From the NCBI RefSeq assembly GCF_024721155.1, contig NZ_JAHVAP010000015.1, positions 1 through 64,000 of the forward strand: DNA of 64,000 nucleotides. The letters are read 5' to 3'. The DNA comes from Mucilaginibacter phenanthrenivorans (GTDB taxonomy: Bacteria > Bacteroidota > Bacteroidia > Sphingobacteriales > Sphingobacteriaceae). The notes under the pieces were generated by a model. It was not told the origin of the DNA. It did not search any database and saw nothing but the letters and a program-made list of their open reading frames with translations. A program made the translations under genes and the position numbers. This document shows positions 31,020 to 40,871 of the stretch, piece after piece. The first letter of the stretch is position 1. Each line of letters begins with the position of its first letter.

Positions 31020-31988
31020 ATGAATGTTATGGGAAAATACAACACACTACTGTACTATTGTTATTCAACAATAGCCGATGCGGAGCAATTTGCCGCTGAT
31101 CATTTAAAATTCTGTAAAAGCCTGGATTTGGCTGGTCGCATAATAGTGGCCGAAGAAGGATTGAACGGCACTGTTTCAGGTTCGCCTGAATCCTGTAAAA
31201 TCTACATGGATACCCTGCATGCCGATCCGCGCTTTGCAAATATCGATTTTAAGGTGGATGAGGTAGATACGCCCTCGTTTGTAAAAATGCACGTGCGCTA
31301 TAAATCCGAAATTGTGCATTCAGGCCTGCGCGACCCGAATATCATCAATCCGCAACAAAAAACCGGCAAGCACTTGGAGCCAAAGGAATTCCTTGCGATG
31401 AAGGATGCCGAAGATGTGGTGATATTGGACGTTCGTTCAAACTACGAGCATAACCTGGGCAAATTCAAAAACGCCATCACGCTGGATATTGAGAATTTTC
31501 GCGATTTTCCGGCGATGATCAACGAGCTGGCCCAATACAAGGATAAAAAGGTGATCACCTATTGCACTGGCGGCATCAAATGCGAAAAGGCATCGGCGCT
31601 GTTATTACACGAAGGCTTTAACGATGTATACCAGCTGCATGGCGGCATTATAAAATACGGCAAGGAAGCAGGAGGGGAGGACTTTGAAGGCAAATGCTAT
31701 GTGTTTGATAACCGCCTTTCTGTCGATGTAAACAGCGTGAACCCGGTGGTGATCTCAACGTGTTTAAACTGCAGCAAAACCACGCCGAAAATGATCAATT
31801 GCGCCAACCCGGAATGCAATGAACATTTTACCCAATGCGATGAATGCGGCGAAAAAATGGAAGGCTGCTGCAGCGATGCCTGCAAAGAGCATCCGCGCAA
31901 ACGGGTTTACGATGGTACCGGTTATTATGTAAAGATCCCGCAACCGGTTAACACCGCAAAGAAGACAAAGGTTCAGTTGGCTGAATAA
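31020..31988 (+). CDS. trhO: tRNA uridine(34) 5-hydroxylase, rhodanese-related (TrhO)
   Basis: 322 residues (or 319 if the second ATG at 31029 is used, MGKYNTLLYYCYSTI). N-terminal acylphosphatase-like domain (about 1-100, IIVAEEGLNGTVSGSPE), a rhodanese domain (VVILDVRSNYEHNLGKFKNA...ITYCTGGIKCEKASALL, active-site Cys in CTGGIKCEKA) and a Cys-rich C-terminus (CLNCSKTTPKMINCANPECNEHFTQCDECG) that may bind zinc. TrhO makes ho5U34 in tRNA with oxygen. Followed by a family A repeat. Confidence 0.88.
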   Translation: MNVMGKYNTLLYYCYSTIADAEQFAADHLKFCKSLDLAGRIIVAEEGLNGTVSGSPESCKIYMDTLHADPRFANIDFKVDEVDTPSFVKMHVRYKSEIVHSGLRDPNIINPQQKTGKHLEPKEFLAMKDAEDVVILDVRSNYEHNLGKFKNAITLDIENFRDFPAMINELAQYKDKKVITYCTGGIKCEKASALLLHEGFNDVYQLHGGIIKYGKEAGGEDFEGKCYVFDNRLSVDVNSVNPVVISTCLNCSKTTPKMINCANPECNEHFTQCDECGEKMEGCCSDACKEHPRKRVYDGTGYYVKIPQPVNTAKKTKVQLAE

Positions 31989-32015
31989 TTTGTGTTAATT
32001 TTCTATCTTCACATC

Positions 32016-32162
32016 GTCATTGCGAGGAACGAAGCAAACTCTGCTTAGGACAAATCAATTACCCAAATGTTTTGGCGATACTAAAGCCGGCGGTTTGGCA
32101 GCTACATGGCTTGCTAGTCCTTGATTTGCATGTGTAGGGTTTGCTTCGTTCCTCGCAATGAC
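32016..32162. repeat. Family A palindromic repeat, copy 5 (long form)
   Basis: GTCATTGCGAGGAACGAAGC and GGTTTGCTTCGTTCCTCGCA (then ATGAC) are exact reverse complements over the terminal 20 or so bases. About 100 bp of non-palindromic body separates the arms. Confidence 0.92.
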
Positions 32163-32196
32163 GCTTGGCTAATTTGCCGTTGTTTCATATAATCCT

Positions 32197-35085
32197 ATGC
32201 GTAAAGCGCTACTATTATTTTTTTCCTTATTTATATTTATCGCATGCATCCATGCTGCCGATATCAAAAGCATCGGCGTGCCTTATGTGCAAAATTATAC
32301 CAAGGCTTTATACCAGTCAGGAAATCAAAACTGGTCTATAACCCGTGACGAGCATGGCATTATGTACTTTGGTAACTCCGAGGGCCTGTTAACGTTCGAT
32401 GGTAAATACTGGCAATCGTATCCCATGCCCAACGGCCTTATCGTTCGCTCAGTAGCTGCGGATGGAAGGGGTAAGATCTATTCAGGCGGCTTTGGTGAGT
32501 TCGGTTACTGGGAAAACAATAAAAATGGCTCACTTAAATATCACTCTCTTACACAGCTTGTCCCTAAAAAATATCAGCCCATAAACGAAGAGATCTGGAA
32601 AATTTATGTAGATAACGGCAGGGTTATCTTCCAGTCGTTTGGCTCTATTTATATTTACAGCAATGGCCGGATAGATGTTGTTAAAGGAGTCAACCCGTTT
32701 CTATTTCTTTATAAAACAAATAACCGCTACTTTATCGAGGAAGTAAATAAGGGGCTTTTTGAACTCATCGGAAGCAAGCTTGAGTATATAGCAGGCAGCG
32801 ATAAAATGGGCAACAGCGGTGTTTTATCCATACTTCCAATGCCGGGCAATAAATTCCTGATCGGCACTGCGCGTAATGGTTTGTTTATGTACGATGGTAA
32901 ACAAATTACCGAATGGGCCAACAGCGCTAACGACTTTTTAAAAACCTTTCAACTTAACAACGGCGTGTCGCTGTTAGGTAAGTACATTGCCTACGGCACC
33001 ATTTTAAATGGTGTTATTATAATTGATACAGCCGGCAACGTGGTACAGCACATCAACAAGTCGAGCGGGTTGCAAAATAATACCGTGCTAAGCCTGTTTA
33101 TCGATAGCGAACAAAACCTGTGGGCGGGTCTGGATAACGGCATCGACCGTATTGAGGTGAATTCGCCCCTTTATTTTTATTTCGATAAGAGCGGCCGCTT
33201 CGGCACAGTTTATTCAAGCATTATCTATAACAACAAGATCTATCTCGGCACCAACCAGGGATTGTTTTACAGCGATTGGGTAGAGAATGGCAACAAGCGG
33301 CTGTTCCAGTCGTTCGATTTTCAATTGATCCCCGGCTCACAGGGGCAGGTTTGGGAGCTTTCCCTGCAGGATGGTAAATTGCTTTGCGGACATAACACAG
33401 GCACATTCCAGGTAAACGGGAGTACTATCTCCCGGATTACGGGCATCAGCGGTGGCTGGACCATAAAGAAGCTGAATACCAGTCAACTGATCCAGGGAAC
33501 CTATACAGGCCTGGTGTTTTATAAAAAGGATAATGCTGGTAACTGGCTGTTCGATCACAAACTGGAAGGCTTTGGTGAGCCGTCGCGCTATGTGGAGCCG
33601 GATATCAAGGGGCAGATCTGGGTGAGCCACGCCTATAAGGGGATTTATCGTGTAACACTAACTGGCAATATGAAGGCCGCCGCCGCCGTAAAATATTACG
33701 ACAAGCGTTCAGGCTTGCCGGGGAGCTATAACATCAACGTATTTAATCTTGATAATCGAATCGTCTTTTCTTCCGATTCCGGATTTTATGTTTATGATGA
33801 CATCAGCGACCGGTTTTCAAAATATCAGCAGCTTAATAAAATGCTGGGCAGCTTTTCGTCATCAAACAAAATAATACCGGCGCTTGGAAAAAGATACTGG
33901 TTTATTAATCATGGCAGGGTGGCACTGGCAGATTTGTCGGTGCCCGGGCGAATGAGCATCGATTCCAACCGGTTTAATATCCTCGACGGCCGGATGGTTA
34001 AGGACTATGAGAACATCAGTCGCATAAACAGCTCTATATACCTGATAAGTGTAGACGATGGTTTTGTGATTTTGAACGATGAGGACGCCCTGCAGCAAAC
34101 CAGGATCAAATTACCAAAGGTGCTGGTAAGGAGAATTGAAAATATAACAGATCGTATAACTCCAATAACCGATAACGGCAATCAAAATGATATCGAGATT
34201 CCGTACGCCCAAAACAACATCCGGATTTCGTATTCGCTGCCATTTTACCGGCAGGAAAAGGTACGGTTTCAGTATTATCTTGACGGCTACTCCAGGCAAT
34301 GGAGCGACTGGACCACGCAAACGCAAAAGGAATTTACCAACCTTAACCAGGGAGCCTATAGTTTTAAGATAAGGGCAAAAATAAACGAGGAAAACGTGTC
34401 GCCGGTAACTACGCTTACCTTTACCGTACTATCACCATGGTATGCAAGTAAAATAGCCATGTTGTTTTATGTGCTGGTTGTTGTGCTTGCTTATGTTTTG
34501 GCAACCCGGTATTACAGGTTAAAGCTAAAAAGGCATCAGCACCATATCCACGAAAAGCTGCAGAAGGAGAAGGAGGAGTTTTTGAAGCAGGAGGCCATTA
34601 TAAACGAGCAGGAAATTGTAAAGATAAAGAACGAGCAGCTACAGGCTGACCTTGCCAGCAAAAGCCGCGAGTTGGCCAACTCGGCTATGAACATTGTTTA
34701 TAAGAACGAGCTGCTGCAAAAAATAAGCGAGGAAATGACCCACCTGAAGGACAGTAGCGGAAAGCAACTGGCAGAGGAGCAGCTGCGCCGCATTCAGAAG
34801 GTAATTGACGAGGGCATGAGCGACGAGCGCGACTGGAACATATTTGAAAGCAGCTTTAACGAGGCTCATGAAAACTTCTTCAAAAAATTAAAGTCGGGCC
34901 ACCCTGACCTGGTACCCAACGACCTTAAACTTTGTGCCTATTTAAGGATGAATATGAGCAGTAAGGAAATGGCCTCGTTGCTGAATATTTCTCTCCGCGG
35001 GGTCGAAATCCGCCGTTACCGGCTGCGTAAAAAGCTTAACCTGGAACATGATAAAAACCTGGTTGAGTTTCTCATTGAGCTTTAA
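32197..35085 (+). CDS. Membrane-spanning sensor/transcriptional regulator (Reg_prop propeller, Y_Y_Y, HTH)
   Basis: 962 residues. A signal peptide (about 1-21) leads to two seven-bladed-propeller-like sensor halves (residues about 22-640; repeats such as ITRDEHGIMYFGNSEGLLTFDGKYW, LFIDSEQNLWAGLDNGIDRIE), a Y_Y_Y domain (about 650-745, FQYYLDGYSRQWSDWT), one membrane helix (about 755-778), a long coiled coil and a C-terminal LuxR-like HTH (about 885-962, LRMNMSSKEMASLLNISLRGVEIRRYRLRKKL). There is no histidine kinase or receiver domain, so it is a one-component regulator. It lies upstream of susC and probably controls the glycan locus. Confidence 0.85.
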   Translation: MRKALLLFFSLFIFIACIHAADIKSIGVPYVQNYTKALYQSGNQNWSITRDEHGIMYFGNSEGLLTFDGKYWQSYPMPNGLIVRSVAADGRGKIYSGGFGEFGYWENNKNGSLKYHSLTQLVPKKYQPINEEIWKIYVDNGRVIFQSFGSIYIYSNGRIDVVKGVNPFLFLYKTNNRYFIEEVNKGLFELIGSKLEYIAGSDKMGNSGVLSILPMPGNKFLIGTARNGLFMYDGKQITEWANSANDFLKTFQLNNGVSLLGKYIAYGTILNGVIIIDTAGNVVQHINKSSGLQNNTVLSLFIDSEQNLWAGLDNGIDRIEVNSPLYFYFDKSGRFGTVYSSIIYNNKIYLGTNQGLFYSDWVENGNKRLFQSFDFQLIPGSQGQVWELSLQDGKLLCGHNTGTFQVNGSTISRITGISGGWTIKKLNTSQLIQGTYTGLVFYKKDNAGNWLFDHKLEGFGEPSRYVEPDIKGQIWVSHAYKGIYRVTLTGNMKAAAAVKYYDKRSGLPGSYNINVFNLDNRIVFSSDSGFYVYDDISDRFSKYQQLNKMLGSFSSSNKIIPALGKRYWFINHGRVALADLSVPGRMSIDSNRFNILDGRMVKDYENISRINSSIYLISVDDGFVILNDEDALQQTRIKLPKVLVRRIENITDRITPITDNGNQNDIEIPYAQNNIRISYSLPFYRQEKVRFQYYLDGYSRQWSDWTTQTQKEFTNLNQGAYSFKIRAKINEENVSPVTTLTFTVLSPWYASKIAMLFYVLVVVLAYVLATRYYRLKLKRHQHHIHEKLQKEKEEFLKQEAIINEQEIVKIKNEQLQADLASKSRELANSAMNIVYKNELLQKISEEMTHLKDSSGKQLAEEQLRRIQKVIDEGMSDERDWNIFESSFNEAHENFFKKLKSGHPDLVPNDLKLCAYLRMNMSSKEMASLLNISLRGVEIRRYRLRKKLNLEHDKNLVEFLIEL

Positions 35086-35117
35086 CACTACATCATTACC
35101 TCTCATACCTGTTTTTA

Positions 35118-35163
35118 AATGTAGTACCTTGTTACATGCTAATGTAGTATGTTTGTGTTACAT
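35118..35163. promoter_or_regulatory. Twin AATGTAGTA...TGTTACAT motifs upstream of susC
   Basis: AATGTAGTACCTTGTTACAT (35118-35137) and a longer version (35141-35163, AATGTAGTATGTTTGTGTTACAT in pieces) lie side by side. Each is an imperfect dyad (ATGTA...TACAT). Candidate binding sites for the upstream regulator. The 271-bp gap before susC has no gene. Confidence 0.4.
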
Positions 35164-35356
35164 TATGTCCGCGTAATTATCTTATTAATAGGTGTTTATA
35201 AAATTAAAATCATTTCGGTGAGCAAGTGGAAATGGGAGTGATGTAATAATGTAGAGTTATATAATTTGTTATAATTGTATTATCTCACCAACTTCGAACT
35301 GCAAAAAAGACCAATTTTTTTTAAACCAATTTTTCTTAAAATTTCAATTAACCACT

Positions 35357-38300
35357 ATGAAGAGAATTTTTACAATCTCAGGGTTAGTACTATTTTGTTT
35401 TCTTTTTATTAATGCTGCATTTGCACAAACCGCTGTAAAAGGTACAGTAACTGATGCAACTACAGGCGAAACACTTATAGGTGTCAGCGTATCAATAAAA
35501 GGAACAACATCCGGTACTCAAACCGACGTAAACGGAACCTACACACTTACAGCTCCCGCAGGCGCTGTATTAACATTTACATACATCGGGTATACCACCC
35601 AGTCAGTTCCGGTAAATGGACAAGCCTTACTTAACATTAAGATGCTTGCATCAGCCAGTCAGCTCGACCAGGTAGTTGTTATCGGTTACGGTGTTCAGCG
35701 CAAAATTGACAACACAGGTTCGACTGTTGCAGTTAAAGGCACCGAAATTGCAAAGCAGGCGTCAACCAATCCGTTGAGCGCATTGCAGGGCAAAGTTCCC
35801 GGCGTTAACATTATCAACAGTGGTTCGCCGGGTTCAAGCCCGCAGATCAGCATCCGTGGTTTAGGCACCGTATACGGTAACGTGAGCCCGCTGTTTGTTG
35901 TTGATGGGGTTTGGTACAGCGATATCAGCTTTTTAAATAATAACGACATCGAGAATGTTACTGTATTAAAGGATGCATCAAGCACCGCTATCTACGGTAT
36001 TCGTGCCGCAAACGGCGTAGTATTAATAACCACCAAACATGGTGTGAAGGGCAGGACTGTGATTAACTACAATGGCTACGCAGGCTGGCAGTCAGTTACC
36101 AACCAGGTGAAAATGGCAAACGCTACTGAATACGCTACTGCTATTAATGAGCTGGTTGTTTACAATAACAATATTGGCGATCCGGCTGATGCAAAACCGC
36201 CATTGTTTGCTAATCCGGCAAGTTATGGAAAAGGTACTGACTGGTATGGCCAGATCTTAAGAAATGCATTTGTGACAAACCACCAGGTTTCGATAAGCGG
36301 TGGCAATGAAAAAACAACTTATGAATTGTCATTTGGCTATTTAGACCAGGACGGCCTTGTTCGTAATAATAATTACAAACGTTATACGCTTCACATTTCA
36401 AACGACTTTACTCCAGTTAAAGCTTTGAAAATTGGCTACAGCGCAAATGGATTATACAGCATATCGAATGACCCTCCGGGCGGAATTTTCCACCAGCTAT
36501 TTTCAGCTTCGCCTACCTTGCCTGTTTTTTATGCTGATGGCAAGTACGGTGACCCTGCTGATTATGGTACAGGTAACGGTAATAACTTTAACCCGGAAGC
36601 TACACTGGATTTTAATAACCAGCGGTCTGTTAATCATCGTTTAACCGGCGATGTACACGCAGAATTATCAATCCTGAAAAACCTGAAGTTTAAAACCAGT
36701 TTTGGTGGCGACATTGGCCAGGCAGAATCCCGCGGATTTACGCCTATATATTCAGCAACAGCAGCTCAGAATAGTAAAAATACGAGCTTAGATCTTGCTC
36801 ATACCGAAAATCGTAACTGGATCTGGGAAAATACACTTACTTATGATTATAAGTATAAGGAACATAAATTAACCGCTTTGGTGGGCTATAGTGCACAGAA
36901 CAACAGTGCATACCAGCGTACAGCAAGTGCCGATAATGTTCCCTACGCAAAAAATGGTAACATGTACACTTCCTTCCCGGCAGGCGATTCTGTTTCATAT
37001 GCAAGGGATGCCGGTGCACAGATCCATAACCGCGCGCTATCACAATTTGCCCGGGTAAATTATTCGTTTGCAGACAAATATTTATTAAACGCTTCTATCC
37101 GTCATGACGGAGCTTCACAGTTTTATCCAAACCCCTACGGTTGGTTCCCCTCGGTAGGCGCGGGTTGGGTTGTCACCAATGAGTCGTTTATGAAGAGTCA
37201 GCACTTTATTGATGTATTGAAACTTCGCGGAAGTTTTGGTAAGGTTGGTAACTCGGTAGTACCGATAAACCCATCGGTACAAACGGTAGCGGCCGACCCA
37301 TACCTAACTGCTATTTTCGGAGGTGTACCTGTACAGGGCGCCAGCATAAATTCAATTGTGCCGCCGGTTACAGTTTGGGAAAAGGCACAGGGTACCGATG
37401 CAGGTCTTGAAGCCGGATTTTTAAATAATAAACTGACTTTTGAGGCGGATTACTACATCAGGAAAACTGAAGATGCGATATTTGCCATACCTGTTCTTGC
37501 GTCAATTGGTACCAATAGCGGAAGCCTTATAGGTAACCAGGCCAGTATTCAAAACAAGGGCTTTGAATTTTCATTAACATGGAAGGATTCGCCAAACAGG
37601 GATTTTTCTTATTCTATTAGCGGTAATATAGGCGTAAATGCTAACAAGGTACTTACCGTACAAAGCGGTAAAAACCCGATATATTCAGGTGGGAACGGCA
37701 TTGCCAACGGTAACCTGGCTACACGTACCGTGGTTGGAGAGCCAATTGGTGAATTTTACGGATACAAAGTTACCGGCATATTCCAAACCAAAGCACAGGT
37801 TGCTGCATCAGCTCAAAAAGCTACCACTGCACAACCAGGTGACTTTATTTACCAGGATACAGACCACGACGGCTCAATTACAAGCAAGGATCGTGTGGTA
37901 TTAGGCAACCCGAATCCCAAGGTGAACTATGGTTTTAACACCTCGTTCACTTACAAGCAATTTGATTTGGCTATCGACATGCAGGGTGTTGCCGGTGTTG
38001 ATGTTTACAACGCAAACATTGGCTACCGTTTCGGCAATGAAAACTTTACCCAGGATTTTTATGATCACCGCTGGCACGGGGCAGGTACTTCAAATACCTA
38101 TCCGTCAACCTTTGTAGGTGCGAATGATAACTCTAAGCCAAATTCATTCTTTGTTGAGAGCGGCGCTTACTTCAGGGTGCGTAACGCACAGTTAGGCTAT
38201 ACGTTGCCAGGCAATTCGCTTAAGAAATATGGCGTGCAAAAAATAAGATTTTATGCCAATGCCCAAAATGCCATTAACATTTTTGGATACAAAGGTTTCA

Positions 38301-38398
38301 CGCCAGAAATTGGCGGTGGCGTAGGATCACTTGGCATTGATGACAGCGTATACCCGCTGTATGCAACCTATAATTTTGGTGTTAACGTTACTTTTTAA
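35357..38398 (+). CDS. SusC/RagA family TonB-linked outer-membrane transporter
   Basis: 1013 residues, usual SusC length. Signal peptide (about 1-24, INAAFAQ), CarboxypepD_reg-like domain (VKGTVTDATTGETLIGVSVSIKGT), the linker LDQVVVIGYGVQRK, a plug (GSSPQISIRGLGTVYGNVSPLFVVDGVWYSDISFLNNNDIENVTVLKDASSTAIYGIRAANGVVLITTK), and a barrel ending NFGVNVTF with a terminal aromatic. It imports oligosaccharides released at the surface, using the TonB system. First gene of the structural part of the locus; susD follows after 11 bp. Confidence 0.95.
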   Translation: MKRIFTISGLVLFCFLFINAAFAQTAVKGTVTDATTGETLIGVSVSIKGTTSGTQTDVNGTYTLTAPAGAVLTFTYIGYTTQSVPVNGQALLNIKMLASASQLDQVVVIGYGVQRKIDNTGSTVAVKGTEIAKQASTNPLSALQGKVPGVNIINSGSPGSSPQISIRGLGTVYGNVSPLFVVDGVWYSDISFLNNNDIENVTVLKDASSTAIYGIRAANGVVLITTKHGVKGRTVINYNGYAGWQSVTNQVKMANATEYATAINELVVYNNNIGDPADAKPPLFANPASYGKGTDWYGQILRNAFVTNHQVSISGGNEKTTYELSFGYLDQDGLVRNNNYKRYTLHISNDFTPVKALKIGYSANGLYSISNDPPGGIFHQLFSASPTLPVFYADGKYGDPADYGTGNGNNFNPEATLDFNNQRSVNHRLTGDVHAELSILKNLKFKTSFGGDIGQAESRGFTPIYSATAAQNSKNTSLDLAHTENRNWIWENTLTYDYKYKEHKLTALVGYSAQNNSAYQRTASADNVPYAKNGNMYTSFPAGDSVSYARDAGAQIHNRALSQFARVNYSFADKYLLNASIRHDGASQFYPNPYGWFPSVGAGWVVTNESFMKSQHFIDVLKLRGSFGKVGNSVVPINPSVQTVAADPYLTAIFGGVPVQGASINSIVPPVTVWEKAQGTDAGLEAGFLNNKLTFEADYYIRKTEDAIFAIPVLASIGTNSGSLIGNQASIQNKGFEFSLTWKDSPNRDFSYSISGNIGVNANKVLTVQSGKNPIYSGGNGIANGNLATRTVVGEPIGEFYGYKVTGIFQTKAQVAASAQKATTAQPGDFIYQDTDHDGSITSKDRVVLGNPNPKVNYGFNTSFTYKQFDLAIDMQGVAGVDVYNANIGYRFGNENFTQDFYDHRWHGAGTSNTYPSTFVGANDNSKPNSFFVESGAYFRVRNAQLGYTLPGNSLKKYGVQKIRFYANAQNAINIFGYKGFTPEIGGGVGSLGIDDSVYPLYATYNFGVNVTF

Positions 38399-38409
38399 TT
38401 TAGATAAAG

Positions 38410-39900
38410 ATGAAGATTAGTAAAAAATTATTGCAAAAAGCATTGGGGCTAAGCTTTATTGCAGCTATTATGATTTTCCAGGGGTGTAAAAAAACCTTCC
38501 TGGATGTTAACCCCGCGGGTAATGTGGCAGCTACGCAATTCTGGAAAACGCAGTCAGATGCTACCCAGGCTGTTTCAGCCATGTATGCAAACCTGCACGA
38601 ATGGACTAATATTGCATTCGCACCTATTGCGGTTGAAAGTATGGGATCGGACGATGTAAACAAAGGCAGTACCGCTGCCGATGCTGCGTTCATGAACGAC
38701 TTTCACAACTTTAGTGCAAGCGCCGGTGAGGGCCAAATCTCCGACTTTTGGGGTGGTGAATACAAAACCATCAATTTTGCTAACCAGATCCTTGACAATG
38801 TACCCGCCATCAGCATGGATGCCAGCTTAAAATCAAGGTACCTTGCCGAAGCAAAATTTATACGTGCCTGGTGCTATTTCAGGTTGGTAAGAGCGTTTGG
38901 CGATGTTCCATTGCGTTTACATGTACCAAAAAGTGCCAGCGAATACAATATTCCGCGTACGCCAAAGGCACAGGTATGGACAGCTATTGAAACGGATTTA
39001 ACCGATGCAGCAGGCGTTCTGCCACAATCATATGCTGCGGCCGATGTTGGCCATGTTACCAAAGGTGCAGCTTTAGCGTTGCATGCAAAGGCGGCCCTTT
39101 ATCAAAAGAAATGGGCCGATGTGGTGAACTACACCAACCAGGTAATGGGTTTGGGCTACACCTTGTTTACTAACTATGAGAAAATGTTCAGAACTGAAAA
39201 CAAAAATAACTCTGAATCTATTTTTGAAATTCAATGTGCGCTGATCCCGAATAATCCTAACGCATCAAATTCGCAATACTCACAGGTACAGGGTGTTGAT
39301 GGTTCAACCGGCGGCGGTTGGGGCTTTAATGTGCCAAGTGCCAGTTTGGTTGCTGCTTATGAATCAGGAGATCCGCGTAAGGATGCTACCATCATTTTCA
39401 GAGGCGAAACTACGCCAGAGGGTGATGTGATCCCTGCTACAGGTAACAGCACCATGTACAACCAAAAATCATATGTACCATTCGGTCTTTATGTATCAGG
39501 CTTTAACGAAGGTTGCCAGCAAAATAAGATTGCCCTGCGCTATGCTGACGTATTATTGATGAATGCAGAAGCTAACAACGAAATGGGTAATTCTGCAGCA
39601 GCGCTTATCCCGTTAGAGCAGGTTAGGGCACGTGCACGTACAGGTACAAGTCCAGCTGCCAACGTATTGCCAAAGGTAACCACCACTGACCAGGCTGCGT
39701 TGCGTTTAGCCATCTACAACGAAAGACGGGTAGAGCTTGCTTTAGAGTTCGATCGTTATTTTGATGTAATCCGCCAGGGAAGGGCCAAGGAATTATTTGG
39801 TTCAAGGGGATGGACAACCGGTAAAAATGAGGTTTGGCCATTACCGCAAAACGAAATTGATTTAAGTGCAGGAACGTTGGTGCAAAATCCTAACTATTAA
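38410..39900 (+). CDS. SusD/RagB family nutrient-binding lipoprotein
   Basis: 496 residues. A lipobox signal peptide (IMIFQGC) begins a mature protein that opens KKTFLDVNPAGNVAATQFW, the standard SusD N-terminus. Helical TPR-like core (KYRYLAEAKFIRAWCYFRLVRAFGDVPL; ALRYADVLLMNAEANNEMG) and the C-terminal ERRVELALEFDRYFDVIRQG are typical. It is the lid of the SusC transporter and sets glycan specificity; the sugar type cannot be read from sequence. Confidence 0.95.
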   Translation: MKISKKLLQKALGLSFIAAIMIFQGCKKTFLDVNPAGNVAATQFWKTQSDATQAVSAMYANLHEWTNIAFAPIAVESMGSDDVNKGSTAADAAFMNDFHNFSASAGEGQISDFWGGEYKTINFANQILDNVPAISMDASLKSRYLAEAKFIRAWCYFRLVRAFGDVPLRLHVPKSASEYNIPRTPKAQVWTAIETDLTDAAGVLPQSYAAADVGHVTKGAALALHAKAALYQKKWADVVNYTNQVMGLGYTLFTNYEKMFRTENKNNSESIFEIQCALIPNNPNASNSQYSQVQGVDGSTGGGWGFNVPSASLVAAYESGDPRKDATIIFRGETTPEGDVIPATGNSTMYNQKSYVPFGLYVSGFNEGCQQNKIALRYADVLLMNAEANNEMGNSAAALIPLEQVRARARTGTSPAANVLPKVTTTDQAALRLAIYNERRVELALEFDRYFDVIRQGRAKELFGSRGWTTGKNEVWPLPQNEIDLSAGTLVQNPNY

Positions 39901-39923
39901 AAATATTATAAAAATATAAAGAG

Positions 39924-40778
39924 ATGAAAACAATTAAAAATGTATTTATAACGATGCTTACGGGTATTGTTATGGTTTTCACAATATCTTCTTGCCAGAA
40001 AAAGTTTGATGCGAGCACTTATGCTCCAACAAAACCACTGCCATCATACGGGGGCTATTCGAGCTCGAAGGATATTGATCCGGCAAGCCTGGTGGCTTAT
40101 TGGGCATTTAACAATTCGCTTGTCGATAGTGTTTCAAAAGCAGTGGGTGTTTCAACCGGAACATCGTTTGGCACAGGGGTAGCAAAAGGAAAAGGTTTAC
40201 AAGGTGCGCTGAATAGCTATGTGCTGAGTGACGCTTCGACAGCATTGGCTAACCTGCATAGTTTTACCATAAGCGTTTGGGTTAATACACCACCGCCATC
40301 CACAGGCATTATCGGCTTTTTTAGCCTTGCCAATACCAAGAATTTTTGGGGTAACATGGATATGTTCTTTGAAAATGGCAGCGATAATACCAATGGCAAA
40401 CTAAGGTTCCACATGTCGCAGGCTGGTGGTGACTTTACCTTTTCTGTTGATAATGTGCCAAATATGTTTAACAAATGGGTTAACATCATTATGTCATACA
40501 ACGAAAACGGTGGTAAGTGCGTACTTTATGTGAACGGAAATTCAGTGGCTTCGGGTACAGCAGGATCTTTAACAGGTCCGCTTACATTTACAAATGTAGG
40601 TAAGGTGGTATTTGGTTGCGTTCAATTCATGACCACACCAAGCCAGACATCCGGTACTGATTCACAGCCATGGGCCAGCTTTAACGTAGGTGGTACCGAT
40701 CAGGTTAGAATTTATAACGACGTGTTGTCCGCAACCAAAGCATCAGCTTTGTACAATTTGGAGAACGCCGGAAGATAA
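39924..40778 (+). CDS. LamG-domain lipoprotein (probable surface glycan-binding protein)
   Basis: 284 residues. Lipobox (VFTISSC) then a short linker (about 20-60, APTKPLPSYGGYSSS) and one concanavalin-like/LamG domain: DPASLVAYWAFNNSLVDSVS...LHSFTISVWVNTPPP...CVLYVNGNSVASG...IYNDVLSATKASALYNLENAG. It stands where SusE/SusF or other surface glycan-binding proteins usually are. The gene lies 24 bp after susD and ends at a strong terminator, so susC, susD and this gene likely form one transcript. Confidence 0.8.
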   Translation: MKTIKNVFITMLTGIVMVFTISSCQKKFDASTYAPTKPLPSYGGYSSSKDIDPASLVAYWAFNNSLVDSVSKAVGVSTGTSFGTGVAKGKGLQGALNSYVLSDASTALANLHSFTISVWVNTPPPSTGIIGFFSLANTKNFWGNMDMFFENGSDNTNGKLRFHMSQAGGDFTFSVDNVPNMFNKWVNIIMSYNENGGKCVLYVNGNSVASGTAGSLTGPLTFTNVGKVVFGCVQFMTTPSQTSGTDSQPWASFNVGGTDQVRIYNDVLSATKASALYNLENAGR

Positions 40779-40798
40779 TTGGGTGATTGATTATATGG

Positions 40799-40831
40799 GG
40801 TTGCCGGGGAATCCTGGCAGCCTCTTTTTTT
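40799..40831 (+). terminator. Rho-independent terminator after the LamG gene
   Basis: GGTTGCCGGGGAATCCTGGCAGCC folds into a GC-rich stem (one G-T pair) followed by TCTTTTTTT. It lies 21 bp after the LamG stop and 41 bp before the next gene of the locus, so it may uncouple binding/transport genes from the enzymes. Confidence 0.75.
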
Positions 40832-40871
40832 AAATTCGGTAAAAAAGGCGATAGGGGATCTTGATCCAGGC

